Positions 8,452-21,415 are shown, numbered from the stretch's first letter. The stretch is DNA of 64,000 nt from Begonia masoniana (GCA_022432975.1 CM039515.1:22400923-22464922), one strand, 5' to 3'. Notes: generated from the letters alone by a model not told the origin. Numbers and translations: made by a program.

Positions 8452-10079
8452 AAGACTATGACTTTGAGATTAAGTACCATCCCGGTAAGGCGAATGTAGT
8501 AGCTGATGCTTTGAGCAGAGTGACAACATCAGTTTCAGCATTGATACTTGACTTACCATTAGCCTTAGAATCTGAATTCCTAAAGTTTAATCTAGAGGCA
8601 GTATCCAATGTAACAGCTATACTTTCGGCCATAACCTTAAGACCTACAATTCTTGAGAAAATAAGGGAAGCTCAGTCAAATGATGATGAATGCAGCAAGT
8701 ACAAGTCAAGTATGGATTCTGCGGACAATTTAGACTTTAACTGTTCTTCCGATGGAATTCTTAAGTTTAGAAACAGATGGTTTGTTCCTGCCATTATGGA
8801 ACTTCGGAATGAGATTCTTTCTGAGGCTCATTCTTCTAGATTCTCAGTTCACCCTGGGAGTACGAAGATGTATAAGGACCTTAAACAGCATTACTGGTGG
8901 CCAGGTATGAAAAGAAGTGTGGCAGAACATGTTGGATCATGTTTGTGTTGTCAGCAGATTAAAGCCGAGCATCAGAGACCCTCAGGAACATTACAACCTT
9001 TACCAGTTCCTGAATGGAAATGGAAACAAATAACCATGGATTTTGTTGTGGGACTACCTAGGACAACTAAAGGACATGATGCAATTTGGGTGATAGTTGA
9101 CCGTTTGACCAAATCATCCCATTTTCTGCCCATGAAGACGACATACTCGATGGATCAACTTGCTGAGTTGTATGTTCAGGAAGTTGTTAGATTGCATGGA
9201 GTTCCAAGCACCATAGTTTCGGACCGAGATGCTAGATTTACATCTAAGTTTTGGAAGAGTTTGCACAAGGCAATGGGGACTCAGCTTAGTTTCAGTACAG
9301 CTTTCCACCCTCAAACAGATGGACAATCAGAAAGAACCATCCAAACATTAGAGGATATGCTCCGGGCATGTGTTTTGGATTTTCAAGGTTCTTGGAGCAA
9401 GTATTTGCCCTTGGTGGAATTTTCTTATAACAACAGTTTTCAGGCAACAATAGGAATGGCACCGTATGAAGCATTATATGGACGAAAATGTAGATCACCT
9501 TTGTACTGGGATGAAGTTGGTGAAGCACAGTTACTTGGTCCTGATGTTGTGCAGCAAACTGTTGAGAAGGTTGCTCTCATCCGTCAGAGGATCTTAACAG
9601 CTCAAAGTCGACAGAAAAGTTATGCTGACAGAAGACGCAGAGAGTTAGAGTTTGAAGTTGGTAGTGAGGTTTTTCTTAAGGTATCACCATTCAAAGGAGT
9701 TGTAAGATTTGGGAAGAGAGGGAAGCTTAACCCAAGATATGTTGGACCTTTCTCAATCTTGAGGAGGATTGGGAAATCAGCATATGAACTGCAATTGCCA
9801 GACTCTATGGAAGGAATCCACAATGTGTTCCATATTTCTATGCTTAAGAAGTGCTTAAGGGATCCATCTCAGATTGTGGAACAACAGAACATTGAAATTC
9901 AACCCACACTGACCTATGAGGTGAGACCAGTAAGAATCTTGGATTATGCAGTGAAGGTATTACGCAACAAGGAAGTTCCACTAGTAAAAGTCTTATGGCA
10001 TAATCAGAATATAGAGGAGACAACATGGGAACGCCAGCAAGACATGATGGACCAGCATCCAAGATTGTTCAGGTACTGA
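8436..10079 (+). pseudogene. pol: TekA pol, second part: end of RNase H, integrase, chromodomain
   Basis: 547 codons in the frame after the one-base loss. HHCC zinc-binding segment at about 131-172 ([16 protein letters not shown]). Integrase core D202, D263 and E299, with 35 residues between the last two, so a complete catalytic triad. GPF motif at 437-439. A type II chromodomain at about 496-545 ([30 protein letters not shown]), which marks the Tekay/Del clade and in relatives steers integration to marked chromatin. The domains look intact; only the frameshift upstream separates them from RT. Confidence 0.93.
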
Positions 10080-10097
10080 ATTTTGAGGACAAAATTC
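10078..10097 (+). other. Stem-loop overlapping the pol stop codon
   Basis: GAATTTTG-AGGA-CAAAATTC forms a perfect 8-bp stem with a 4-nt loop. Its first bases are part of the TGA stop (10077-10079). The same structure stands at the same place in TekB (13309-13328, minus), with changed but still paired bases in TekF (42774-42794), and weaker in TekD (31946-31966). Confidence 0.7.
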
Positions 10098-10100
10098 TTT

Positions 10101-10114
10101 TAAGGAGGGTAGAT
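10101..10114 (+). other. Polypurine tract of TekA
   Basis: TAAGGAGGGTAGAT lies directly before the 3' LTR. TekB has the same sequence; TekF and TekD share GGGTAGGA/GGGTAGAA. This is the plus-strand primer site in reverse transcription. Confidence 0.85.
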
Positions 10115-12405
10115 TGTAACACCCGGTTTATTAGAATTAAAATAATCTATTAATCTTCTAAGTGTGAATTTTATAGAATGAAATTAGGGGTAAAATCAAT
10201 TAGGTTAATGAGTAACTAAGTGAGGGCATAAGGGTAATTGTCAATTTTGCAAATGGATAACGTATTTAAGGAAAGAGTAAATGAGGTATAGCCGTCATAC
10301 TCATTTCACTCTCGGTTTTCAGCTCAACCCAGCAGAGCTCTCTAGGCGATTTCCTCACCGATTCCTCCAACCCAGGTGAGTTTTGATTCGATTAATTGCT
10401 GATTTTAGTACCTAGGTAGCTTAAGGATCCCAACGTATGCATTTTGTTAATGTTACGAGTGAGAGATTCTGCTTGAGGATTAGAGCAGAATCGGGAATGT
10501 TAGATAAATAGAAATGCCCAACCCACTCCTTAGATTTCTGAATAGCTTAGATTGAGGTTTAACGTTCTGTTTATGAATATAGGTGAACAAACCCCGAAGT
10601 AGCTCTTAACCGAGCATTTGCAAGGAATCCAGGTAAGTAAAGTATTGCTTGTGCCTTCGGGCCTACATCACAAAACAGTAGGTTTATGTATGCTTGAATA
10701 TTTCTATTGTCCATGCATCATGTTTTTGTTAAAAGTTACGAAAATGAATTTCATGTAAGGAATGGTAAGGTATGAACTGTATGCGACAGACAAACTATTA
10801 AGGGAACTAATCCACCCCTTAACTTATGAAGGGATTTAGACATTGGGAGAATTGATCCCACTCCCAAGGGAACCATGGGATCAGATCAGCTGTTAAGGGA
10901 ATTCATCCGCCCCTTAATTGAGTATGAGGATGTAGACATTGGGAGAATTGATCCCACTCCCAAGGGAACCATGGGATCAGATCAGCTGTTAAGGGAATTC
11001 ATCCGCCCCTTAATTGAGTATGAGGATGTAGACATTGGGAGAATTGATCCCACTCCCAAGGGAACCATGGGATCTGATCATGATATGAACGAATATGTAT
11101 GCCACTGAGAGGAGAAAATAGAAACTGCATATTTAGGAGTTTAAGCTCAGCATTTTATTTCATTCATATACTGCTTTACTTACTTAGCATTAGGCTAATA
11201 GATGAGTTTTGTGATGTAGGTGAAGAAGTGTTAGCAGGTGTGTCTCCTGATCATGTTGAGGAATAGTGGACGTTGGAGGAGTGCATTCAGGCCTCGACAT
11301 GGTAACTGATGGGGCGGTTTAGCATGTTGTTTACAGATGTAGAGGTTTAGTGGATAATGATTTAAATTGAGTATATGGAGTTTTTAGTAAAGGAGATTAC
11401 AGCTGCTTGACTTCGTTTTCGAGAATTTCTGATTTTCATGTTCTTACTGATTTTGATCAATACAATGACTTGGAGTGTTATGAATGGATTTTTGGTAAAA
11501 TGTTTTAAGTCTGTTAGATAGTCGAATCTTTCTCGGGTTATAGACAGGTTGTTTAGTCCATTGGTGGGAATTGAATAATTTTGTATCAGTGGATATGTGT
11601 AGAGGTTTATTGCGTTCTGTTGAAAGGAATTGTGTTGATGTCTATCGGAAGAGGGAAGTCTACCGGTAGATGTCTCATGTTTGTCTTCGGCTGACGTCAT
11701 CGGAAGAGTAAAGCATTTGTCTTCCGGCTGACGTCATCGGCAGAAGAAGTGTAATGGAAGTCGGGTGAGTATGTCTTCCGGCTGACGTCATCGGAAGAGT
11801 AAAGCATTTGTCTTCCGGCTGACGTCATCGGCAGAAGAAGTGTAATGGAAGTCGGGTGAGTATGTCTTCCGGCTGACGTCATCGGAAGAGGAAAGCATTT
11901 GTCTTCCGGCTGACGTCATCGGGAGAATAGGAAGTCGGGTGAGTATGTCTTCCGGCTGACGTCATCGGAAGAGGAAAGTAATTGTCTTCCGGCTGACGTC
12001 ATCGGAAGAGGAAATAGGTATTTTGTCGTTTACTGACCGGAAGAGGGAATGGGTGTTTCGTCGTTTTCGGTTGATGCCGCTGACGTCACCGGAAAACGAA
12101 ATAGGTGATTTGTCGTTTTGTCACTGATGAAGTCTTCGGTTTTCTATTTCTGCTTCTTTCGTTGACCTTGTCGTCGGCAGATGACTTCAACACTTCCGTT
12201 AATCACCCCAACAGTATATTCTACAGTTCGTCTAACTTCATAGTTGTTTAAATGATTTTCCGCTGCAAAGTTTTCAAATGTTTTGAATGTATAGAAAATG
12301 TCAAATTTTGACTGTCGAATGAAGTTTTAAAATTTATCCGAAAATTTCTTAGTCATGGTCAAGTAATGAGTAGCGACCCGGGTTCAGATAATTCGGGGCG
12401 TTACA
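10115..12405 (+). repeat. TekA 3' LTR, complete
   Basis: 2291 bp from TGTAACACCC to GGGGCGTTACA. Carries the TATA-like box (10263), the leader module (donor GTAAGT at 10633, CCTACATCACAAAAC at 10662-10676, its complement at 11206-11220), the 96-bp minisatellite (from 10875), a short TGACGTCA array and the terminal region. It differs from the 5' LTR at few single bases (for example CGGTTTTCAG here against CGATTTTCAG) apart from the array. Confidence 0.93.
11640..12080 (+). repeat. Short TGACGTCA array in the TekA 3' LTR
   Basis: Same 37- and 54-bp units as the 5' LTR but fewer than ten. The flanking degenerate units here (GGTATTTTGTCGTTTACTGA) contain the sequence whose reverse complement is the core of the 35-bp satellite at 51288-52784. 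Confidence 0.88.
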
Positions 12406-12410
12406 TTAAG

Positions 12411-12989
<579 letters not shown>

Positions 12990-13291
12990 GATACAATGTA
13001 GCAAGAAATAGAAGCAAAACTCACCAAGTTCGGAGGAAATCGCTGGAGAAAGTCGAAGGGGGTCTCCTATCGCGTTCTGCTAAGCTGAGGAGCTGAGAAT
13101 GGAGAGAAAATGAAATAAAACAGTGGCGGCTACTTCAATAACATTTCCCTTAAATGCGTTAACCTTTATTACTATCAGATTACCATACTGCCCTCCCTTA
13201 GTCATACATTAACCTAGTCATTAATCCTCCATAAAAATAATGTCTCACGATTTGATTAAATAATTAGATTGTGATTAAACCGGGTGCTACA
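12990..13291 (-). repeat. TekB 3' LTR remnant
   Basis: Corresponds to 19735-20036 of the 5' LTR with about five substitutions. The element-sense start TGTAGCACCCGGTTTAATC ends at 13291 on the plus strand. The remainder is missing from the window because LTR-L was inserted at GATAC. Confidence 0.88.
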
Positions 13292-13309
13292 ATCTACCCT
13301 CCTTAAAAG
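13292..13309 (-). other. Polypurine tract of TekB
   Basis: Element sense CTTTTAAGGAGGGTAGAT directly precedes the 3' LTR, identical in core to TekA's. Confidence 0.85.
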
Positions 13310-13326
13310 AATTTTGTCCTCAAAAT

Positions 13327-15060
13327 TCAGTACCTGAACAACTCAGGATGTTGGTCCATCATGTCTTGCTGGCGCTCCCAAGTTGTCTCCTCTATGTTCT
13401 GGTTGTGCCATAAGACTTTCACTAGTGGAACTTCTTTGTTGCGCAATACCTTCACTGCATAGTCCAAGATCCTTACTGGTTTCTCCTCATATGCAAGAGT
13501 AGGAAGAACCTCAATGTCCTGCTGTTCCACAATCTGATATGGATCTCTTACACACTTCTTTAACATAGAAACATGGAACACGTTGTGGATTCCTTCCCTA
13601 GAAGCCGGTAACTGCAACAGATAGGCTGCACTCCCAACCCTTTTCAAAATTAAGAATGGTCCAATAAACCTGGGGTTCAACTTTCCTCTCTTTCCGAATC
13701 TCACAACTCCTTTGAATGGTGACACCTTAAGAAAAACTTCATCACCTACTTCAAACTCTAATTCTCTTCGTCTTTTATCAGCATAACTCTTTTGGCGGCT
13801 TTGAGCTGTCAGAATTCTCTGTCGGATGAGGGCAACCTTCTCCACAGTCTGCTGCACAATGTCAGGACCAAGCAACTGTGCTTCACCAACTTCATCCCAG
13901 TACAAAGGAGATCTGCATTTTCGTCCATATAATGCTTCGTATGGAGCCATGCCTATTGTTGCTTGAAAGTTGTTATTGTAAGAGAACTCAACCAATGGTA
14001 AATATTTACTCCAAGATCCTTGAAAATCCAATATGCATGCTCGGAGCATATCTTCTAAGGTCTGAATGGTTCTCTCGGATTGTCCATCTGTTTGAGGGTG
14101 GAAAGCTGTGCTAAAATTAAGCTGTGTTCCCATAGCCTTGTGCAAACTTTTCCAAAACTTAGATGTAAATCTGGAGTCTCGGTCTGAAACTATGGTGCTT
14201 GGAACTCCATGCAGTCTAACAACTTCGTGCACATACAACTCGGCCAGTTGATCCATCGAATATGTTATCTTCATTGGCAGAAAGTGAGCAGATTTGGTTA
14301 AACGATCAACTATTACCCAGATTGCATCATGTCCCTTTGCTGTTCTAGGTAATCCTATAACAAAATCCATAGTTATTTGTTCCCATTTCCATTCAGGAAC
14401 TGGTAAGGGTTGCAATGTTCCTGAGGGTCTCTGATGCTCGGCTTTAATCTGTTGACAACACAAACATGATCCTACATATTTTGCCACACTTCGTTTCATA
14501 CTAGGCCACCAGTAGTGTTTCTTAAGGTCTCTGTACATCTTTGTACTTCCAGGGTGAACAGAGAACCTGGAAGAGTGTGCTTCAGAAAGAATCTCATCAC
14601 GGAGTTCCTTAATGGCTGGAACAAACCACCTATTTCTAAACTTGAGGATCCCATTAGCAGAATAGTTAAAATCTGATTGGTCCGTAGAATTCATGCTTGA
14701 CTTGTACTTGTTACACTCATCATCATTCGTCTGAGCTTCCTTTATTTTCTCTAGAATGGTAGGCTTTAAGGTTATGGCTGATAGTATAGCTGATACACTG
14801 GTTACTGCTTCTAGGTTAAATTTTTGGAATTCTGACTCTAAAGCTAATGGCATACTGAAAATCATAGATGAGGTTGATGTTGTTACTCTACTCAAAGCAT
14901 CAGCCACGACATTTGCTTTGCCGGGATGGTATTTAATCTCAAAATCATAGTCTTTTACAAATTCCAACCATCGACGTTGCCTCATGTTTAGTTCCTTCTG
15001 TGTGAAGATATACTTCAGGCTCTTATGATATGAAAATATCTCACAAGATTGTCCATACAA
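13327..15060 (-). pseudogene. pol: TekB pol, second part: end of RNase H, integrase, chromodomain
   Basis: 577 codons, the same order and motifs as TekA: SYHKS (RNase H), [10 protein letters not shown] and CLCCQQ (zinc binding), MDFVIG, SDRDSRF and GQSERT (D,D(35)E core), GPF, then a chromodomain with [16 protein letters not shown] to HPELFRY. Uninterrupted to the TGA at 13327-13329. SYHKS has Y where TekA and TekF have D (SDHKS), so an RNase H catalytic residue is changed. Separated from the RT part by one in-frame stop. Confidence 0.92.
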
Positions 15061-15069
15061 GTAATGCCT

Positions 15070-17217
15070 CTAAATCTTAAGTGCAAATACAACTGCAGTT
15101 AATTCTAAGTCATGGGTAGGGTAGTTCTTCTCATGTGATTTCAACTGTCTAGAGGCATAAGCTATTACTTTACCATTCTGCATTAACACACAACCAAGAC
15201 CAATTTTGGAAGCATCACAATAAATACTAAATTTACCATCTTCAGCTGGAAGGGTTAAAATTGGAGCATTGGTTAGTTTTTGTTTCAAGGTTATGAAACT
15301 ATGTTCACATTCATCAGTCCATATATACTTCACATTTTTCCTGGTTAACTTAGTAAGGGGTGTAGCGATCTTTGAAAATCCTTCGATGAACTTTCTATAA
15401 TATCCTGCTAGATCAAGAAAACTCCTGATATCTGTAGCATTCTTCGGTTGAGGCCATTCCTTAACCGCTCGAACTTTGGCTGGATCGACAGATATTCCAT
15501 CTCCAGAGATCACGTGACCAAGAAAGTGAACTCTGTCCAACCAAAACTCACACTTGGAAAACTTAGCATAAAGCTGGTGTTGTCTAAGTACTCCTAACAC
15601 CAAACTCAAATGCCTTGCATGCTCATCCTTAGTTCTAGAATAGATGAGAATGTCGTCTATGAATACTATGACAAACTTGTCCAAATACTCGTGAAACACC
15701 CTATTCATGAGATCCATGAAGGCTGCTGGTGCATTTGTCAAACCAAAAGACATAACCAAAAACTCATAATATCCATACCTTGTGCGAAAGGCAGTCTTTG
15801 GGTTATCTTCAGATTTTACCTTCAGCTGGTAATAACCGGACCTAAGGTCAATCTTAGAGAAAACTCTTGTACCCCTAAGCTGGTCAAATAAGTCATCAAT
15901 TCTCGGCAAAGGGTATTTGTTTTTGACAGTTAACTTATTCAATTCTCTATAATCAATGCACATACGCATTGATCCATCTTTCTTCTTGACAAAAAGGACA
16001 GGTGCACCCCACGGTGAAAAGCTTGGGCGTATGAACCCTTTCTCCAATAGATCCTCCAATTGTTTCTTTAATTCCTTAAGTTCAGTTGGAGCTAATCTAT
16101 ATGGATTTTTAGACACAGGCTCGGCTCCGGGGTAAATATCTACAACAAATTCAATTTCCCTATCTGGCGGTAAACCGGGAAGGTCATCTAAAAATACTTC
16201 GGGGAAGTCTTGGACGATTAAGACATTCTGAGGATTTTCTTTTTCCACAAGCTGTGTGTCTAGAACGCTAGCTAAGAAGCACAAATACTCTCCACACAGG
16301 GAAGGTCTAGTGCTAATAGTAGTCATCACAGACATTTCCTTACTCTTCTTTGAAGCTTGAAAGGTATGTTTCAACTTACCAGGGGGTTGAAAGCTAACTA
16401 CTCCAGTTCTACAATCAATTGTGGCGTGATGTTTAAACAACCAGTCCATTCCTAGGATTACATCAAATCCTATTATATCCATGATTATAAGATCAGCAGG
16501 TAGACTTACATTCCCTACTAACACATTACTGTCAAGCATCACCTGGTTAGAGTGCATGCGCTCACCAGAAGGTAATGCTACGTTAAACAAATGTTCAGAA
16601 GAAGCAAACCGTACATCTAGCTTATCAGCAAAAGCAGAGGCTATAAAAGAATGTGTTGCACCCGAATCTATCAAAGTAAAAGCAGGTACAAAGTTGATCA
16701 ATATAGTACCTGACACCACAGCAGGCTGGTCCTCTTCTCCTGACTCTACCATGGAAAATATTCTCGGCTTTATCCTAGCAGGGCCACTCTTTGACGTTGG
16801 GCAGTCTCTAGCAATGTGTCCCGGCTTGTTACAGTTGAAGCATCGAAGGACTCTGGGCTTAGTGCAGTCTTTGAATGAGTGTCCAACCTCCTCACAGTTG
16901 AAACACCTTCCAGAAGTCCACCTACATTCCCCCGGGTGATTCTTCAAACATGTTGGACATTGGGGAAATTTCTTGACATTCTGCACTTTCCTTCCTGCTC
17001 CCTGGCTATTTTGGCCTTCACTTGGCCTCTTTGTTCCCCTTTGTTGGTGTGGCTGGTTAAACCTTTGCGGGGCCTCCTTTGGTCCAGCACATTTCCTTTC
17101 AGCCTCTTCCACTTCCAGAGCAGTGGACACCACCTCACTTAATGTCAAACCTTTAATTCCACAAAATTTAACTCCTCGGTAGATTTCTGGCTTCAGCCCA
17201 TACACAAATTTGAACAC
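15070..17217 (-). pseudogene. gag-pol: TekB gag (C-terminal part), protease, RT, RNase H
   Basis: 715 codons. Gag basic linker, then [14 protein letters not shown] and two CCHC knuckles ([14 protein letters not shown] 105-118, [14 protein letters not shown] 126-139). Protease DSGATHSF from residue 184. RT with [14 protein letters not shown] and FIDD near 519-522. RNase H to FALKI. Stops at TAG (15070-15072), where TekA and TekF have Trp (KIWRHY), a single-base change; the next codons continue in the same frame. At 17217-17245 the gag frame is shifted, so this piece is cut off from the capsid region. Confidence 0.92.
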
Positions 17218-17244
17218 CTTATCCTCGTCCTTGTGAGCAAAGTG

Positions 17245-17811
17245 TCAAGCAAATCTGGACAGGGACTCAAACTGCCTACTATACTCGGCCACGGACCCTG
17301 TCTGCTTCAAGTTCAGGAACTCCAACTTCTTCGCGGTCTGGACTGTACTGTTAAAATACTTCCCATAGAAAGTGTCCTTGAATTGTGACCAAGGCATCGT
17401 CAAAACATCTGTGGTGGTCTCTATTGTTTCCCACCAGAGTTGAGCTTCGCCAGCTAAATGGAAGGTTGCCAACGTGACTTTTTCTCCTTCTCCAATGTTG
17501 ACACACCTAAACATACTTTCAATCTTTCTAAGCCATCCTTCAGCAATAACTAGATCAGTTGACTGTCCATCAAACGTGGGTGGTCTTAGCCTCCTGAACC
17601 TATCTCCAGAATGATTACCACTAGAACCCGAGTTGGCACTTCCTTATGCTTCTCGGTTCAACAACACACCTAACTGATCAGACTGTTGACGCACTATATC
17701 AGTCTGTTGGCGCATCAATTCTGTCAGCTGTCTGATTACACTGGAGTCCTCCTCACGTCTCGGACTTGGTATCTCTCTTGGTATCCTCGGTCTTCCTGGT
17801 CGTCTAGCCAT
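17245..17811 (-). pseudogene. gag: TekB gag, N-terminal part and capsid
   Basis: Likely start ATG at 17811 (MARRPGRPR); the open frame also extends upstream to 17847. A glutamine-rich stretch with repeated RQQ (MRQQTDIVRQQSDQLG) ends at a TAA (17641-17643) after NREA. The capsid continues in frame: RRLRPPTFDGQ, WLRKIESMF, AQLWWETIETTTD, LNLKQTGSVAEYSRQFESL. It then shifts frame around 17240. With the TAG in pol this makes at least three lesions. Confidence 0.88.
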
Positions 17812-17951
17812 TTTGCTAACTTCCTGAATAAAGTTAAATATGTTCATAAATACCTAATAGCTAAGGTTAACGTAAACACTTACAGTTGTTGGAGCACTTC
17901 CATGCAACGATTGGCACTGATGAGTAATCTTTTGAACGGTTTAACTGAATG

Positions 17952-17963
17952 TCTCTGATACCA
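17952..17963 (-). other. Primer-binding site, initiator tRNA-Met type
   Basis: Element sense TGGTATCAGAGA, three bases after the 5' LTR end at 17967. It is complementary to the 3' end of plant initiator tRNA-Met, the usual primer of this clade. Confidence 0.88.
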
Positions 17964-17966
17964 TAC

Positions 17967-20036
17967 TGTAACACCCCGAGTTATCAGAACCTGGTTTGTT
18001 ACTCATAAGCCCGTACGTAACTAAGAAAACTTGGACTAAATTTAAAACTCTCTCAAAAATCTAAATTTAACATTCTCTTTTTTTTTTTGAAAAAGAAACT
18101 TCAAAACATTTAAATACTTGCAGCGGAAATCATTTGAACAACAATGGAGTTAAACAAAACTGTGAAATAAACATTGTTGAAATAATCGTTGGGAATGTTA
18201 AGAAACAGTAGGCAAATGGGAGATAAAAATTTAAACCGTGGAATACTTGAGGGGTCGCAGAAGTCAAACGCATCTGCCGATGGACAAAGTCAACGGAAGA
18301 AGCAGAAACAGGAAGTAGGAGGCTTCTACCGATGACGTCAGCTGGATAATTCAGTTATCCAACATCTACCGTTCACAAAACGAAAAGTCTTGCGCCTCGG
18401 ATCTACCGATACGTGCTTCTCACGTGGTCATTTAAAACATCTACCGATAGAGAATATCTACCGATGGACACGTGCACCTCACATGACTCCTTAAAACATC
18501 TACCGATTAGAGAATGTCTACCGGTGGACACGTGCACCTCACATGACTCCTTAAAACATCTACCGATAGAGAATATCTACCGGTAGCTTAAGAGCTTTAC
18601 ATTATCCGATAGGTAAATTACTCGACTCCTGCCGATGGACTAAACAACATGGCAGTAAACTTTACTGTAAACCGAGAAAGTTCCGACTATCAGAAGGACT
18701 TAAGCATTTTACCAAAAACCATTCAGAGACAATTTAAATCATTGCATTACCCAAATTCAGTAAAACAGCATTTTAAAATCCAACAGAACACTAATGTCAG
18801 GAATTCTCAAAACTAATTTAAAAAGTTGCAACCACTTCTGTCATGAAAACTCAATGTACTCAGATTGAAATCATTATCAACTAGACCTTCACAACTTCTG
18901 ACATCAGTCAACCCGCCTCATCAGTTTACCAGACCGGAGCATGAATGTACCCCTCCAACCACATCTACTCGTCTGTGCACACAGGAAATTCACCTGCAGT
19001 AACCTCTTCACCTACATCACAAAACTCATCTATTAGCTTAATGCTAAGTAAGCAAAGCAAGAAATGAAATATGTACTGAAATGTAAATCCTAAATATGCA
19101 GTTTCTACTTTCACTCCTCAGTTATGTTGCATTCGTTCACTGGTCTGATGATCCCTGATACAATGGGAGGTGGATCAGTTTTCCCAAGGTATGTATCCAA
19201 ATATTCAATTAAGGGGCGGATTAGTTCCCTTAACAGCTGATTTGATCCTTGATACAATGGGAGATGGATCAATTTTCCCAAGGTATGTATCCATATGTTC
19301 GATTAAGGGGCGGATTAATTCCCTTAAAAGTATACTGTTGCAATCTGTTCACGTCTCACCATGCTACTTCATGTAAATTCATTTTCGTTTTCCTTCAAAA
19401 TATGATGCATGGCGACTGAAAAGAAACATACATTCATGCATACACAAATCCTACTGTTTTGTGATGTAGGCCCGAAGGCACATGCAAACTCTACTTACCT
19501 GGTCTCCTGGAAAAAACTTGGTTGCAAGCTACTTCGGGTATTACTCGAACCTAAAACCATAGACAGAGCATACATTAAATTTCCTCTAATCTTCATTATA
19601 AACCACTAGAAATCTAAGGAAAACTGTTTTGGAAACTCTAGTCATTGTGCATTCCCGATTTCAACTTAAACCGAAACCACCACTCGCTTACCGCCTTCTC
19701 AAAACCTCATTTATCATCCCTCCTACCAACAATAGATACAATGTAGTAAGAAATAGAAGCAAAACTCACCAAGTTCGGAGGAAATCGCTGGAGAAAGTCG
19801 AAGGGGGTCTCCTATCGCGTTCTGCTAAGCTGAGGAGCTGAGAATGGAGAGGAAATGAAATAAAACAATGGCGGCTACTTCAATAACATTTCCCTTAAAT
19901 GCGTTAACCTTTATTACTATCAAATTACCATACTGCCCTCCCTTAGTCATACATTAACCTAGTCATTAATCCTCTATAAAAATAATGTCTCACGATTTGA
20001 TTAAATAATTAGATTGTGATTAAACCGGGTGCTACA
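17967..20036 (-). repeat. TekB 5' LTR
   Basis: 2070 bp. In element order: promoter-proximal part, leader module, a 96-bp-type minisatellite (19145-19330), then a block of short repeats (ATCTACCGATAGAGAA, ACACGTGCACCTCACATGAC) at 18390-18610, one TGACGTCA (18333-18340) in a GATGACGTCAGC context, and an A-rich run near 18078. It belongs to the same family group as TekA, with a different array. Confidence 0.9.
18994..19470 (-). other. Leader module of the TekB LTR
   Basis: Element sense: a GTAAGT donor, hairpin GCCTTCGGGC and CCTACATCACAAAAC (rc of 19456-19470) at one end. At the other is the exact complement GTTTTGTGATGTAGG (rc of 19011-19025), followed by an 18-nt segment (19011-18994) ending CAG|GTGAAT. 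TTAGCATTAAGCTAATAG precedes the acceptor. Same layout as TekA although the sequence between has diverged. Confidence 0.55.
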
Positions 20037-20158
20037 AGGAAGGTTAGGAGGAATCCAAGGCTTGTTGCAAAAGAAGGCATTGAATATCAAGTTGGAATCT
20101 CTTTGGAGCATTTCGTCGAACAGCTGGCGTTCATCAGCAAACAGACAGCGCAGCGCGC
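20037..20158. other. Unexplained flank between TekB and AthE
   Basis: 122 bp with higher GC than the AthE LTR beside it, ending CAGCGCAGCGCGC. It should be the target DNA of TekB. No motif or family recognised. Confidence 0.4.
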
Positions 20159-21415
20159 TGATGAGTTATTTTATACTATTTTTATTTGATATAACTCGTG
20201 TGATTTGAGTGAATATAAAAGAAAATTGATCAAAAATTATAGAAATTACTGTAGGTTGTTGTAGCATTGAAAGATTTTAAGAATTTTATTAATTTTATGT
20301 TTATTTTCAGAAAAATCAGATTATTAGCACTAATTTGAATTTTGTTGTTATCACGTTTGGTCACAGATTTACTAGCGAGAAAATAAAAAAAGAAGATTTT
20401 ATTTTATTTAAATTACCAAAAGAGAAGGAATAAATTGAAGGAAAAATGTCTAGAATCAAGGAGAGAGAGAATTGCTGGAGAAATCCCTAGAATTAAGGAA
20501 GAGAAATGAATCTTGTCGGCGGAGAGTAGAGAACGTAAAACAAGGAAAGAGAGCGAAACAGAGACCACCAGAGAAAGATTATGGAAAAAAAACAGAGACC
20601 ACCAGAGGAGAAGCGGTCCAGAAGAGAAAAGGAAGGGGGAGGCATGGCTGCTACGAAATTGACTCGATTAAATTCTTCTACTATTTTCTTTAACTCTCAT
20701 TTGATGAATATTTTTCTTTGGTAGTTTATTGTCATGAATTTGAGCTAAGTTTTAATTTTTAATTAAGAGAGAAAGTACTCGTCACATGATTTATTGAGAT
20801 CTAGGCAAGTTGCTTATTTCTCATTGAATAATATATCATGTTGTTTATTGTTTAATTCAAATTGTGTCGACGGGCAAATTTGATATTACATGTTTTTATG
20901 GTACCGAGAGGTAAATAAGAATTTTGTGATGCATAATTAATTAAATAAATTAAATTGTTACGAAATAGTTGACATTAATTTATTGGGCATCGAGAATATG
21001 ATTCTAAAGAAATTCGGATTAAGTTTTATCTTTTCAAAAATCGAAAGAAATTCTAAGACGAATTTAACTAGGCAATTCGAAAGAACCCTAAAAACTATTA
21101 GTTCTCGCTGTTCAGTGGAAAATGCTGTAGCTTTCTATAGCATCAGTGGTAAATTATTTGTAACGGGAAAATCGATTCTAACCAAGGCTTTCATTATCGT
21201 AATCTTCTCAATTTATTTCAAACTATTTCTTATTCATATTTGACTAAACTCTAATTTTTTATTATTCTACCGCTCACGCCATTTTTCTTGATATTTCATA
21301 TTTATTTTATAGCAATTAAATTTAGTTAAAATTATCCTCGTGGGATCAACTTTTACTTACTCTTTATTACTTTGTTAGCGACACGTACATTTGAGTTAGG
21401 TGTAGAAAATTACCA
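20159..21415 (+). repeat. AthE 5' LTR (approximate bounds)
   Basis: AT-rich. Start TGATGAGTTATTTTATACT resembles the AthJ LTR start (TGATAACTC...GTTATTTTATATGG). The end is taken as TTACCA nine bases before the primer site. Shared words with the AthJ LTR: CGAAAGAACCCTA, AACCAAGGCTT, TACTTTGTTAGCGACACGT. Boundaries are inferred from that comparison; there is no partner LTR in the window. Confidence 0.55.

Larger units (their letters stand above)
2436..12405 (+). mobile_element. TekA: Tekay/Del-type Ty3/gypsy chromovirus, nearly full length
   Basis: Bounded by TGTAACACCC at 2436 and GGGGCGTTACA ending at 12405, with the 5-bp target duplication TTAAG on both sides (2431-2435, 12406-12410). Order: 5' LTR, gag remnant, protease, RT, RNase H, integrase, chromodomain, polypurine tract, 3' LTR. 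A deletion at about 6095 fused the 5' LTR array directly to mid-gag, removing the LTR end, the primer site and the Gag N-terminus. Outside the arrays the two LTRs differ at only a few positions that I can see, so the insertion is recent. Confidence 0.93.
12990..20036 (-). mobile_element. TekB: Tekay/Del-type chromovirus with truncated 3' LTR
   Basis: Minus-strand element: 5' LTR 17967-20036, primer site 17952-17963, gag-pol 17811-13327, polypurine tract, and only the first 302 bp of the 3' LTR (12990-13291) before LTR-L interrupts it. LTR termini are TGTAGCACCC and CGGGGTGTTACA. Over those 302 bp I count about five differences from the 5' LTR, so it is older than TekA. AGGAA at 20037-20041 may be the target duplication; the partner is out of view. 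Confidence 0.9.

Noticed and set aside
17952..17963. Match to tRNA sequence
   Set aside because: Only 12 bases; it is the primer-binding site, not a tRNA gene. The same holds at 34769, 47491 and 21425.
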